Assembly: GCA_028680875.1 (NCBI GenBank)
Contig: JAQUJQ010000030.1
Coordinates: 1-12,621 of the forward strand
Origin: Eubacteriales bacterium
GTDB lineage: Bacteria; Bacillota; Clostridia; Peptostreptococcales; Anaerovoracaceae
Direction of reading: 5' to 3'
Length of the DNA: 12,621 bases
The number at the start of each line of letters is the position of its first letter. Position 1 is the first letter of the stretch. Shown piece by piece: positions 6,940-12,523 of this stretch. The translations under genes were made by a program, and so were the position numbers. The notes beneath the pieces were generated by a model. It was not told the DNA's origin, did not search any database, and was given only the letters and a program-made list of their open reading frames with translations.

Positions 6940-6956
6940 GAAAAATGCGATTTTTC
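6940..6956. repeat. Perfect A+T-rich palindrome between divergent promoters
   Basis: GAAAAAT-GCG-ATTTTTC is a perfect 7-bp inverted repeat directly beside repeat copy 2 and 24 bp upstream of the -35 of the + strand gene. It could be an operator or a weak bidirectional terminator; the sequence does not decide. Confidence 0.4.
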
Positions 6957-6979
6957 CGTCAATATATATAGGATACAAC

Positions 6980-7008
6980 TTGCGTAAATAGGGAACCTTT
7001 GTTATGAT
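6980..7008 (+). promoter_or_regulatory. Sigma-A promoter of the small membrane protein gene
   Basis: TTGCGT at 6980-6985 and TATGAT at 7003-7008 are separated by 17 bp, and the gene starts 37 bp downstream. Confidence 0.75.
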
Positions 7009-7044
7009 GAAAAAAAGACGAATAATAAAATGGAGGGCTACAGA

Positions 7045-7275
7045 ATGAATTTCATTGAAAAAACCCAAAGATATATAAGGCATATGAATATAGTGGATTT
7101 TGCCCTTTTGAAGATATGTCTGGCTTCTATGGGAACTATATTAGGAATTAGTATGCCTAAAAAACATAAGAAAAAGGTCGCAATCGGTGCCGGTGTTATT
7201 TTTGCTTTGACTTATGCACCACTTATGGCTAAATTCCTTGATCATATGATAAATAATGCAGACAGGACTGATTAG
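7045..7275 (+). CDS. Small two-TM membrane protein of unknown function
   Basis: This 76-residue protein has two likely transmembrane segments (about 17-36 and 45-65) separated by a strongly basic loop (PKKHKKK). By the positive-inside rule the loop should be cytoplasmic. Similar small proteins are common in Clostridia and are sometimes labelled 'permease of phosphate ABC transporter', a label that carries no functional support. ATG 7045 is chosen because GGAGGG at 7032-7037 sits 8 bases upstream; an ATG at 7030 in the same frame overlaps that site. It stands alone on the + strand between accessory modules and has its own promoter. It was probably the original neighbour of the sigma-54 activator before the HEPN-MNT insertion. 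Confidence 0.72.
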   Translation: MNFIEKTQRYIRHMNIVDFALLKICLASMGTILGISMPKKHKKKVAIGAGVIFALTYAPLMAKFLDHMINNADRTD

Positions 7276-7282
7276 CCGTATT

Positions 7283-7308
7283 GTGATTGGTTATTCGGTA
7301 TCAATCAC
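7283..7308. terminator. Weak hairpin between convergent genes
   Basis: GTGATTG (7283-7289) and CAATCAC (7302-7308) form a 7-bp stem in the 39-bp gap between the small membrane protein gene and mazF. No T-run follows on either strand, so terminator function is uncertain. Confidence 0.3.
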
Positions 7309-7314
7309 TGTTAA

Positions 7315-7650
7315 CTAAATCTCTATAAAACCTATTAATATATCAATGACTTCTTCAACAATATCAGGTGGTGCTTTTTCCTGATATACTGCATTTCTGG
7401 CATCAATGTCTAAGGCTTTTACCTGCTCACACATTATAACTCCCTTTATTTTTGTTCTCTCATCCAGTTCTACATGCAGCGGGAAACGTCTATTTGAGTT
7501 AGTTATCGGACATACTATAGCTATGTTAGTGAATCTATTATATGTGTTATTGCTTACAACTAATGCAGGCCTTTTACCCATCTGTTCATGTCCCGCCTGA
7601 GGATTAAATTCTAAAAACACCAAATCACCCTGCTGTGGTATATACCTCAT
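7315..7650 (-). CDS. mazF: MazF-family endoribonuclease toxin
   Basis: This 111-residue protein of the PemK/MazF fold begins RYIPQQGDLVFLEFNPQAGHEQ. R27 in GKRPALVVS, T50 in VCPIT and E22 lie at positions matching the E. coli and B. subtilis MazF active-site region, and the CEQVKALD block (74-81) is typical. MazF toxins cleave mRNA at short specific sequences. The ATG overlaps the mazE stop by one base (TAATG), with a GAGG just upstream inside mazE, so translation is coupled. All usual domain blocks are present, so the toxin appears intact. The cleavage sequence cannot be read from this protein. Confidence 0.95.
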   Translation of the reverse strand: MRYIPQQGDLVFLEFNPQAGHEQMGKRPALVVSNNTYNRFTNIAIVCPITNSNRRFPLHVELDERTKIKGVIMCEQVKALDIDARNAVYQEKAPPDIVEEVIDILIGFIEI

Positions 7651-7889
7651 TACAATACCTCTTTACCCTTTGGTTTTCCTGTATCCCATTCACTGCACTT
7701 ATAGTCACATTGATATTCAGCTATTCTTTCTTGTAGGGTCCTATGCTTCTTTGCAGGAGTAATTATTATATTATTGTCCTGAACTTTAATTTCTACTTTG
7801 TCATTTTCATTGAGATTGGCCATTTCTAATATTGGTTTTGGGAGTCTTACTGCTTGACTATTTCCCCATTTTTGAATAGTGGTATACAT
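7650..7889 (-). CDS. mazE: MazE-family antitoxin
   Basis: This 79-residue antitoxin has an N-terminal AbrB/MazE swapped-hairpin DNA-binding domain (YTTIQKWGNSQAVRLPK, 2-18, then a beta-rich part to about 46) and a charged C-terminal tail that would wrap MazF. ATG 7889 is chosen: the GAGAGGTG ribosome site is 8 bases upstream and the family typically starts MYTTIQKWGNSQ. In-frame GTG 7898 and ATG 7895 overlap that site. MazE should bind the palindrome covering its own promoter, alone and with MazF. Confidence 0.93.
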   Translation of the reverse strand: MYTTIQKWGNSQAVRLPKPILEMANLNENDKVEIKVQDNNIIITPAKKHRTLQERIAEYQCDYKCSEWDTGKPKGKEVL

Positions 7890-7904
7890 TTGCATCACCT
7901 CTCA

Positions 7905-7936
7905 TTTAGTATATACAATGTATATACTAAAGTCAA
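7905..7936 (-). promoter_or_regulatory. mazEF promoter overlapped by autoregulatory palindrome
   Basis: The minus strand has TTGACT (7936-7931), a 17-bp spacer and TATACT (7913-7908). A perfect inverted repeat with half-site TTTAGTATATAC, two 12-base arms around a 3-base AAT centre (7905-7931), covers the spacer and the -10 box. That is the expected place for MazE/MazEF repression. The TAGTATATA half-site recurs upstream of the ATPase gene at 10756-10779. Confidence 0.87.
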
Positions 7937-7959
7937 GGATTTCTAGTTTATTACAATAG

Positions 7960-8010
7960 ATAAAAAACACTCTAAAAGCAAATAAGAGAACAGATTAACT
8001 GCTCTCTTAT
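7960..8010 (-). terminator. Intrinsic terminator after the alcohol dehydrogenase gene
   Basis: ATAAGAGAACAG (7982-7993) and CTGCTCTCTTAT (7999-8010) form a 12-bp stem; the one non-Watson-Crick position is a G-U pair in the minus-strand RNA. T-rich stretches (TTTGCTTTT, TTTTTT) follow on the minus strand. It isolates mazEF from adh transcription. Confidence 0.6.
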
Positions 8011-8048
8011 AAAGTTTTATCGGCAATATCAAATGGTAAGATTTATCC

Positions 8049-9104
8049 TTAGATTATTACAACCGGCTTAATTAGATCGGAAGGTTTATCTTTCATCAAT
8101 AGAAGAGCCTCTTCCATTTTTTCAAAACCTTCAAATCTGTGAGTGATAAGTTTGCTAGGATCATATTTCTCGGTTTGAACTAAAGAAGCGAGTTTTTCCA
8201 TTCTGACACGTCCGCCCGGAGTTAAGCCTGCATTGATTCTTTTATGACCCATGCCTACAGCCCATTCAATTCTTGGAATTTTAATAAATTCACCTGAACC
8301 AAGGTAGTTAACACTTCCGATAGCTCCTCCCGGTTTAAGCATTTTAATAGCCTGTGCAAAAGTATCAACATTACCGCCCGCAATAAGAACTTTATCAACG
8401 CCGGCACCTTTTGTTTTTGAAAGAATCTGGTCTACAATATCTCCCTGTTTGTAGTTAATAATTTCTGTTGCTCCATATTCCTTTGCAACTCTGGCACAGT
8501 CAGGACGTGATCCAACAGCATAAATATGAGAAGCACCCATCATATTTGCACCTGCAACAGAATTCAAACCAACAGGGCCAATACCAATAACACAAACCGT
8601 ATCTCCGAGTTTTACTTCTGCAAGCTCAGCCGCATGAAAACCTGTTGTTGTCATATCGGTCAGCATAACAGCCGCAACAGGGTCAACGTCGTCAGGAAGA
8701 TGTGCTAAGTTTGCATCTGCTTCATTAACATGGAACAATTCTGCAAAACAACCATCCTTAAAGTTGGAAAATTTCCATCCGCCAAGTGCCTCGCCCGAGT
8801 GCATAGGAAATCCTCTCTGAGAATTAATAGAACCCCAATCAGGAGTGATAGCAGGGACGATGACCTTATCGCCTTTCTTAAAGTCTTTTACCAGTTCACC
8901 GACTTCCACTACTTCGCCAATTGACTCATGGCCTAAAATCATGTCAGTACGTTCTCCGATTGCGCCTTCCCATACAGTATGAACATCGGATGTGCAAGGA
9001 GCTACAACAATTGGCCTTACCAAAGCATCTAAAGGACCATATTTAGGAGCATCCTTTTCAATCCAACCAATTTTTCCGATTCCCAGCATTGCTAAACCTT
9101 TCAT
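8049..9104 (-). CDS. adh: NADP-dependent zinc secondary-alcohol dehydrogenase (isopropanol dehydrogenase type)
   Basis: This 351-residue medium-chain dehydrogenase resembles the Thermoanaerobacter brockii and Clostridium beijerinckii enzymes across its full length. Catalytic zinc ligands C37, H59 and D150 are in the expected places, with E60 beside H59. The Rossmann motif GIGPVG lies at 174-179. S199-R200 and Y218 match residues that bind the 2'-phosphate of NADP(H) in those enzymes, so NADP preference is likely. The enzyme interconverts secondary alcohols and ketones, such as isopropanol and acetone, in fermentative redox balance. AGGAGG stands 8 bases before ATG 9104. The gene is monocistronic, with a terminator at 7960-8010 and a palindromic element in the leader. 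No acetone-pathway gene is nearby. Confidence 0.95.
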   Translation of the reverse strand: MKGLAMLGIGKIGWIEKDAPKYGPLDALVRPIVVAPCTSDVHTVWEGAIGERTDMILGHESIGEVVEVGELVKDFKKGDKVIVPAITPDWGSINSQRGFPMHSGEALGGWKFSNFKDGCFAELFHVNEADANLAHLPDDVDPVAAVMLTDMTTTGFHAAELAEVKLGDTVCVIGIGPVGLNSVAGANMMGASHIYAVGSRPDCARVAKEYGATEIINYKQGDIVDQILSKTKGAGVDKVLIAGGNVDTFAQAIKMLKPGGAIGSVNYLGSGEFIKIPRIEWAVGMGHKRINAGLTPGGRVRMEKLASLVQTEKYDPSKLITHRFEGFEKMEEALLLMKDKPSDLIKPVVII

Positions 9105-9120
9105 TTACGTACCTCCTATT

Positions 9121-9147
9121 GTTAGTATTTTACTAGTTTTTACTAAC
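9121..9147 (-). promoter_or_regulatory. Possible repressor operator in the adh leader
   Basis: GTTAGTA (9121-9127) and TACTAAC (9141-9147) are perfect inverted arms around a central ACTAGT (9132-9137), giving a near-palindrome with repeated TAGTA/ACTA units. It lies between the promoter region and the ribosome site, where a bound repressor would block transcription. The binding protein is unknown. Confidence 0.45.
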
Positions 9148-9156
9148 TGAAACGTT

Positions 9157-9191
9157 ATCATACCATCGATATTTTGTCAATATTTTGTCAA
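9157..9191 (-). promoter_or_regulatory. Probable adh promoter region with 11-bp tandem repeat
   Basis: The minus strand has an extended -10, TGGTATGAT (9165-9157). Just upstream, the 11-mer TTGACAAAATA is repeated exactly in tandem (9191-9170). The second TTGACA could instead serve as -35 for TAACGT at 17-bp spacing, so the exact start is unclear. Confidence 0.4.
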
Positions 9192-9231
9192 TACTGATAT
9201 TTTGAAATTATATATTCCTTGAATATTATTT

Positions 9232-9369
9232 TTAATTCCGCTTTAAATATTCTTCCAAAAACTTCTCGTCTTCTTTCTCAAGATTCCGTTCACCTGCCAG
9301 TGATTCCGATAGGATTTCGTTTAACCTGAGGTAACAAAAGAATCCCCCCATTGAGCTCCTTATAGAACC
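9232..9369 (-). pseudogene. Internally deleted remnant of the metallopeptidase gene
   Basis: 9234-9300 is identical to 11712-11778, the 3' end of the intact metallopeptidase gene. 9308-9369 matches 11956-12017 with one difference. The 170 bp between (11786-11955) are missing, which removes the HEFTH zinc motif and shifts the frame. Similarity ends at 9369, so the start codon and N-terminus are also gone. A stop in the original frame (TAA, 9234-9232) replaces the intact gene's SER-stop ending. No function is expected. Confidence 0.88.
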
Positions 9370-9486
9370 CCTACCTTTGGCATCTGACATTACTATTACT
9401 CGATCTCGTAATGCCTGTTGATAATTCCTCCAAATTCATAAATATTGTGATGTGTCTGACACCGTTGTTTTTTTGAAAGATAGCTC
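9370..9486. other. Junction segment with a GTGTC-T-GACAC palindrome
   Basis: There is no gene here that I can support. This segment begins where similarity to the metallopeptidase gene breaks off and runs to the ATPase stop codon. GTGTCTGACAC at 9452-9462 is a perfect 5-bp palindrome followed by CGTTGTTTTTTT. The 15-mer GTGTCTGACACCGTT recurs with one change at 11683-11697, near the other copy of the peptidase gene. Confidence 0.5.
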
Positions 9487-10740
9487 CTAGATTATCCACG
9501 CCGGAACATACCAATTTTTTCTGTCAATGGGCATAAGATCATTTGCCATACAAACAACGGCTCCCGTTCCTATTTCCATTTTGTATTGCCCAAGGCTACC
9601 GAAACGTTCCGGTTCGGTTACAGGGTTAAGTACCTTAAAATGCTTGATTGCCTCATTGCCAGGCGAAGCAGCCTTCTTAATCTCAATGGGATATAGTGCG
9701 CCGTCCTGCATAAGTAAGAGGTCGATTTCCTTCTTATCTTTGTCACGATAATAGAATACAGGTGGTTCCTTGGCAGCGTTTAGATAACTCTTATAAATTT
9801 CTGAGAACACCCAGCTTTCAAAAAATGCTCCGGCCATTGCACCCCTCTCCAGTATTTCAGCATTCCCCCATCTAAGTAAGTATGCACAAAGACCTGTGTC
9901 TAAAAAATGAAGAAGTGGCGTTTTAACCACCCGTTTGAGTACGTTATTGTGGTATGGCCGGACCAGTACCACAATTTGAGAGGACACCATAATCGATAAC
10001 CATTTTTTTGCGGTGGGAGCACTAATTCCCGCATCCTTTGCTAATTCGTCATAAATGATCGGCTTTGCCGTACGTGCGGCTACTGCAATCATAAAATTAT
10101 AAAAAGACATTTCGTCTCCAACTTGTGTCAAGTCCTTAATATCCCGCAGAAGGTAGGTATTGATATAGGAAGAGTAATAGGTTTCCGGATTAATGTCAGC
10201 ATCTGCGTACAATGCCGGCATTCCACCCCGAAAAATACGTTGGTAGATCTCAGTTAACCCCATCTTGTCAAGCGTCTTCCTTCGAGCCATCAACCGGTCG
10301 GGAGAGGTTGTAAAGGGCTCAGATATTATCCCTCTGATTTCACTGTTTGATAAACCCAGTAGATTAACTATTCCGACACGCCCGGCCAGTGACTCGCTGA
10401 CATTCATCATCATATGAAACATTTGTGAACCGGTTAACCAGAAATCCCCATTATTCCCTGAGCGATCCGCGCTCATTTTGATATAAGGTAGAAGTTCAGG
10501 TGCGTACTGAATTTCATCAATCATAACCGGCGGTACATAGCGTTGCATGAACAATGACGGATCATTTTTAGCAAGAAAACGCACATCGGGATCATCCAGC
10601 GAGACATAAACCCTCTCTGATCCGGCAAGTTGTTTAAGGAGAGTAGTCTTTCCCACCTGCCGGGGCCCGGTCACCAACAAAACCGGAAAAGATTTTGATA
10701 TTTGCAATATAGAATCTTCTACTGCACGTTTAATGTACAT
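9487..10740 (-). CDS. AAA-family ATPase with DUF4143 C-terminal domain
   Basis: This 417-residue protein is of the AAA_14 plus DUF4143 type. Walker A is GPRQVGKT (25-32), Walker B VMIDEIQ (72-78) and sensor WLTGSQ (101-106). A winged-helix-like segment spans about 227-260 (YDELAKDAGISAPTAKKWL). A C-terminal nuclease-like block, KEIDLLL...YPIEIKKA, has E338, D340, E353 and K355 spaced as in PD-(D/E)XK folds. The family is widespread in bacteria and its job is undefined; associations with defence or toxin-like modules are only suggestive. GGGAGGTG precedes ATG 10740. The gene is visibly richer in G+C than its neighbours. It sits between the two broken remnants of a duplicated segment, with its own promoter, consistent with horizontal insertion. 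Confidence 0.9.
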   Translation of the reverse strand: MYIKRAVEDSILQISKSFPVLLVTGPRQVGKTTLLKQLAGSERVYVSLDDPDVRFLAKNDPSLFMQRYVPPVMIDEIQYAPELLPYIKMSADRSGNNGDFWLTGSQMFHMMMNVSESLAGRVGIVNLLGLSNSEIRGIISEPFTTSPDRLMARRKTLDKMGLTEIYQRIFRGGMPALYADADINPETYYSSYINTYLLRDIKDLTQVGDEMSFYNFMIAVAARTAKPIIYDELAKDAGISAPTAKKWLSIMVSSQIVVLVRPYHNNVLKRVVKTPLLHFLDTGLCAYLLRWGNAEILERGAMAGAFFESWVFSEIYKSYLNAAKEPPVFYYRDKDKKEIDLLLMQDGALYPIEIKKAASPGNEAIKHFKVLNPVTEPERFGSLGQYKMEIGTGAVVCMANDLMPIDRKNWYVPAWII

Positions 10741-10755
10741 ATCGACACCTCCCTG

Positions 10756-10779
10756 TTAGTATATACGCATATATACTAA
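10756..10779. promoter_or_regulatory. Palindrome in the ATPase leader, mazEF-operator-like
   Basis: Perfect inverted repeat of 10-base arms (TTAGTATATA) around CGCA, placed between the promoter and the ribosome site of the ATPase gene. The arms match the mazEF operator arms at 7905-7931; total spacing differs by one base. It could be a binding site for MazE or for an unseen relative, or an RNA hairpin in the leader. Confidence 0.6.
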
Positions 10780-10808
10780 TTTATTCGTCTATTCTAAAGT
10801 CTAAGTTT

Positions 10809-10837
10809 ATTATAGACAAATATATCAGGTTGGTCAA
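10809..10837 (-). promoter_or_regulatory. Sigma-A promoter of the ATPase gene
   Basis: The minus strand has TTGACC (10837-10832), a 17-bp spacer and TATAAT (10814-10809), about 70 bp before the ATPase start codon. The leader carries the 24-bp palindrome. Confidence 0.78.
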
Positions 10838-10858
10838 TTACCTATTTTTTGCTAGATA

Positions 10859-10966
10859 CTATAGAGATATATAGTAAACTTTATTAACCGTTATTTCCGT
10901 TCTTATAGCGTCTGCATATCTTGAAACAATATTTATTATTTCATGTTTATTATAGCTTTGAGCCAT
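10859..10966 (-). pseudogene. 5' remnant of a duplicated nucleotidyltransferase gene
   Basis: 10880-10986 matches 12437-12543 with two differences in 107 bp and no gaps. That covers the ribosome site and the first 29 or so codons of the intact mnt gene (MAQSYNKHEIINIV...). Past 10880 the sequence is unrelated and the frame stops at 10859 after 35 residues, before the GSYSKG and DSDID catalytic motifs. One of the two differences is silent (ATA for ATT) and one changes Asn to Ser. It is a truncated copy with no expected activity. The ATPase promoter lies just beyond the break. Confidence 0.88.
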
Positions 10967-10986
10967 TCTCTAACACCTTCAATCTC
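10936..10986 (-). pseudogene. Possible 3' end of a HEPN gene overlapping the mnt remnant
   Basis: A second frame across the duplicated segment reads EIEGVREWLK and on to IINMK, stopping at 10936-10938, 31 bp inside the mnt start. The intact HEPN gene at 6366 ends similarly (KEVFLWLKSL) and overlaps its mnt partner by 34 bp. The fragment therefore looks like the tail of a lost HEPN gene. Its frame happens to be in phase with the stop of the XRE gene just upstream (11002). The short length keeps confidence low. Confidence 0.35.
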
Positions 10987-11001
10987 ATTAAGTGTCTGTC
11001 G

Positions 11002-11295
11002 TTATTGTTCATCTTCTTTAGACTTGGTTAAAGGTACAACCGCTAAGGTATAACCTAATGGCTTTAACATCCTTAAAACTGTAGTTATTTGCGGATCCGT
11101 TTTACCTTTTTCAATTCTGGCAATTACTGGTTGACGCACTCCACTTATTTCTTCAAGGGCTCTTTGAGTTAAATCCTTATTTTGACGTGCTTCAATAATC
11201 TTTCCAGCAATTTGAACTCTTAATTCGATTTCCGCCAGCTCTTCATTCGTTAGAGCTGTTATATTCTTTTCGACATCTCTCCATTTCTTATTCAT
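11002..11295 (-). CDS. XRE-family helix-turn-helix protein, HigA-like antitoxin
   Basis: This 97-residue protein has a Cro/C1-type helix-turn-helix at about 32-78 (IIEARQNKDLTQRALEEISG, then VRQPVIARIEKGKTDPQ). It is the architecture of HigA-type antitoxins and small repressors. ATG 11295 is chosen because AAGGAG sits 8 bases upstream; the frame extends to a TTG at 11313 that overlaps that site. Antitoxins of this group normally follow a RelE/HigB toxin gene. Here only a short basic frame (11288-11392) lies between the promoter and this gene, so the toxin is missing or much reduced. The promoter at 11413-11442 probably controls it, with possible self-repression. Confidence 0.88.
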   Translation of the reverse strand: MNKKWRDVEKNITALTNEELAEIELRVQIAGKIIEARQNKDLTQRALEEISGVRQPVIARIEKGKTDPQITTVLRMLKPLGYTLAVVPLTKSKEDEQ

Positions 11296-11392
11296 TTTTT
11301 TCACTCCTTGCAATGTATTCTTTTAAGTTATCTATAGCCTTTTGAATTTCTCGTTGCGGTGCTTTTCTTGTTTTCTTCTTATAATTTGGTAT
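11288..11392 (-). CDS. Possible short basic peptide upstream of the XRE gene
   Basis: A frame of about 34 residues, very basic at first (PNYKKKTRKAPQREIQ) and helical-looking later (KAIDNLKEYIARSEKNE), ends in a stop overlapping the XRE start by 8 bases. AAAGGTGG lies a suitable distance upstream, but the only codon at the expected spot is ATA; no ATG, GTG or TTG is in frame before a stop. It may be a non-canonically started leader peptide, or the tail of a toxin gene truncated at the promoter. Overlap with the next start suggests that it was once translated. Confidence 0.3.
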   Translation of the reverse strand: MPNYKKKTRKAPQREIQKAIDNLKEYIARSEKNE

Positions 11393-11412
11393 AGTATATC
11401 CACCTTTCTATT

Positions 11413-11442
11413 ATTATACTAATTAGTTATCAAGAATGTCAA
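11413..11442 (-). promoter_or_regulatory. Strong sigma-A promoter for the XRE gene
   Basis: The minus strand has TTGACA (11442-11437), an 18-bp spacer and TATAAT (11418-11413). Both boxes match consensus exactly. The start point would be near 11406, leaving a leader that contains the short basic frame. Confidence 0.78.
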
Positions 11443-11530
11443 CGGCTTAACTTTTAGCAGGTTATATTTACATTTATTTACATATACTGTACGCTATATC
11501 GGAGAGTTTTTCAACTATAAGCACACCTAA

Positions 11531-11576
11531 CAAAAAAAGCCGCAGTATTACCAAATCAAGTAATAGTTACGGCTTT
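11531..11576 (-). terminator. Intrinsic terminator after the metallopeptidase gene
   Basis: AAAGCCG (11536-11542) pairs with CGGCTTT (11570-11576), and TATTAC with GTAATA forms an inner stem. On the minus strand the hairpin runs into TTTTTTTG, so it would end transcripts from the gene at 11707-12078. Confidence 0.68.
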
Positions 11577-11654
11577 CACATTTATTTAATTCAATAAATC
11601 AGTATGAAAAGCGTTACTTTTATATTGTTATCCCAGGTTTGTTGTGTCTGTTGT

Positions 11655-11687
11655 GATTGGTGTCTGATTGGTGTCTGATTGGTGTCT
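11655..11687. repeat. 11-bp tandem repeat, three copies
   Basis: GATTGGTGTCT occurs three times head to tail at 11655, 11666 and 11677. A degraded TGTCTGTTGT precedes it, and GTGTCTGGCACCGTT follows. It lies directly 3' of the metallopeptidase gene. Confidence 0.88.
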
Positions 11688-11706
11688 GGCACCGTTATGG
11701 ACACCG

Positions 11707-12078
11707 TTATGAATTCCGCTTTAAATATTCTTCCAAAAACTTCTCGTCTTCTTTCTCAAGATTCCGTTCACCTGCCAGGGATTCCAAATGGTGGGTGAAT
11801 TCGTGCTTCAGAGTGTGAGCCAGTCTCTTTTTTAGTGCGTTTCTTCCCAAATTACCATATAATTTCTCAAAGGATCCATAATATATGACTATATATCGAC
11901 CCATACTGCCACTGTGGTGATACTCTCCCATTACATAGAGGTCGTTGTCTTTACCGATAGGATTTCGTTTAACCTGAGGTAACAAAAGAATCCCCCCATT
12001 TAGCTCCTTATAGAACCTCTCGGGCAGTTCGGTTGCAATTTCATCAAGTATTTTTTCCACTTCATTTATATCGATCAT
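11707..12078 (-). CDS. Zincin-like metallopeptidase-family protein
   Basis: This 123-residue protein carries the zinc-peptidase motif HEFTHH (H92, E93, H96) in a helix followed by LESLAGERNLEKED. The first half (ELPERFYKELNGGILLLP, DLYVMGEYHH, GRYIVIYYGSF) is typical of the short 'metallopeptidase family protein' group of Clostridia. Some members are involved in processing or stress roles, but the substrate is unknown. ATG 12078 is preferred to the open frame from 12120 because an AAAGG sits about 7 bases upstream and the conserved sequence begins MIDINEVEKILDEIA. There is no signal peptide. An extended -10-like TGCTATGAT at 12158-12150 may drive it. A deleted copy of this gene lies at 9232-9369. 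Confidence 0.87.
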   Translation of the reverse strand: MIDINEVEKILDEIATELPERFYKELNGGILLLPQVKRNPIGKDNDLYVMGEYHHSGSMGRYIVIYYGSFEKLYGNLGRNALKKRLAHTLKHEFTHHLESLAGERNLEKEDEKFLEEYLKRNS

Positions 12079-12205
12079 TACATTACCTTTAGCAATCGTA
12101 TTCTTTTTGTATACCCACATCCAATACGATACAATCCGTTTCTTTGTCCATCATAGCACAATAACACAGCACATATTATTGCTGTCTTGTTGATTCTCAT
12201 AATTG

Positions 12206-12523
12206 CTATACCTCTATCCCAGTATTTAATATTTCTCGGACAAAAGGATTCATAGAATCAAACTCCTCCGGTCTAAAGGGTTTGGGCTCAATTCTTAAAT
12301 CAATGTTTCTCCTATATTTCATTAAAAAAATTTGATCTTCAATAATATCACCGGAAAAGTCAGGGGATATTACAGCAACATCAATATCGCTGTCTTCTTG
12401 TGGGTTTCCTTTCGAATATGAGCCATAAAGAAAGATTTTATTAACCGTTATTTCCGTTCTAATAGCGTCTGCATATCTTGAAACAATATTTATTATTTCA
12501 TGTTTATTATAGTTTTGAGCCAT
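12206..12523 (-). CDS. Minimal nucleotidyltransferase (MNT), second copy family
   Basis: This 105-residue nucleotidyltransferase-fold protein has GSYSKG (34-39), DSDID (44-48, D46 and D48 the metal pair) and D75 in RNIDLRIEP. It ends in the usual TGIEV, without the extension seen in the MNT at 6049. AAGGTG precedes ATG 12523 by 7 bases. It resembles antitoxins of HEPN-MNT modules. Upstream, an overlapping frame looks like the tail of a HEPN gene but carries a frameshift and a stop. The partner may therefore be broken, leaving an orphan MNT. Its 5' 87 bases are duplicated at 10880-10966. Confidence 0.87.
   Translation of the reverse strand: MAQNYNKHEIINIVSRYADAIRTEITVNKIFLYGSYSKGNPQEDSDIDVAVISPDFSGDIIEDQIFLMKYRRNIDLRIEPKPFRPEEFDSMNPFVREILNTGIEV

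Larger units (their letters stand above)
11443..11706. other. Gene-free stretch with a terminator and tandem repeat
   Basis: No coding frame here looks real. It holds a terminator hairpin for the metallopeptidase gene (11536-11576), a stretch of A+T-rich sequence, and an 11-bp tandem repeat (11655-11687) followed by a doubled CACCGTTATG (12-bp period) running into the peptidase stop codon. Confidence 0.6.

Noticed and set aside
7030..7044. Earlier ATG for the small membrane protein
   Set aside because: It overlaps the GGAGGG ribosome site that serves ATG 7045.
9380..9450. Short minus-strand frame with QQALRDRVIVMSDAKG
   Set aside because: It reads like protein, but it has no supported start, is under 30 codons, and runs into the peptidase remnant out of frame.
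12121..12205. RNA gene in the gap between the metallopeptidase and the MNT gene
   Set aside because: No tRNA-like or stable hairpin structure is apparent; only a possible -10 element.
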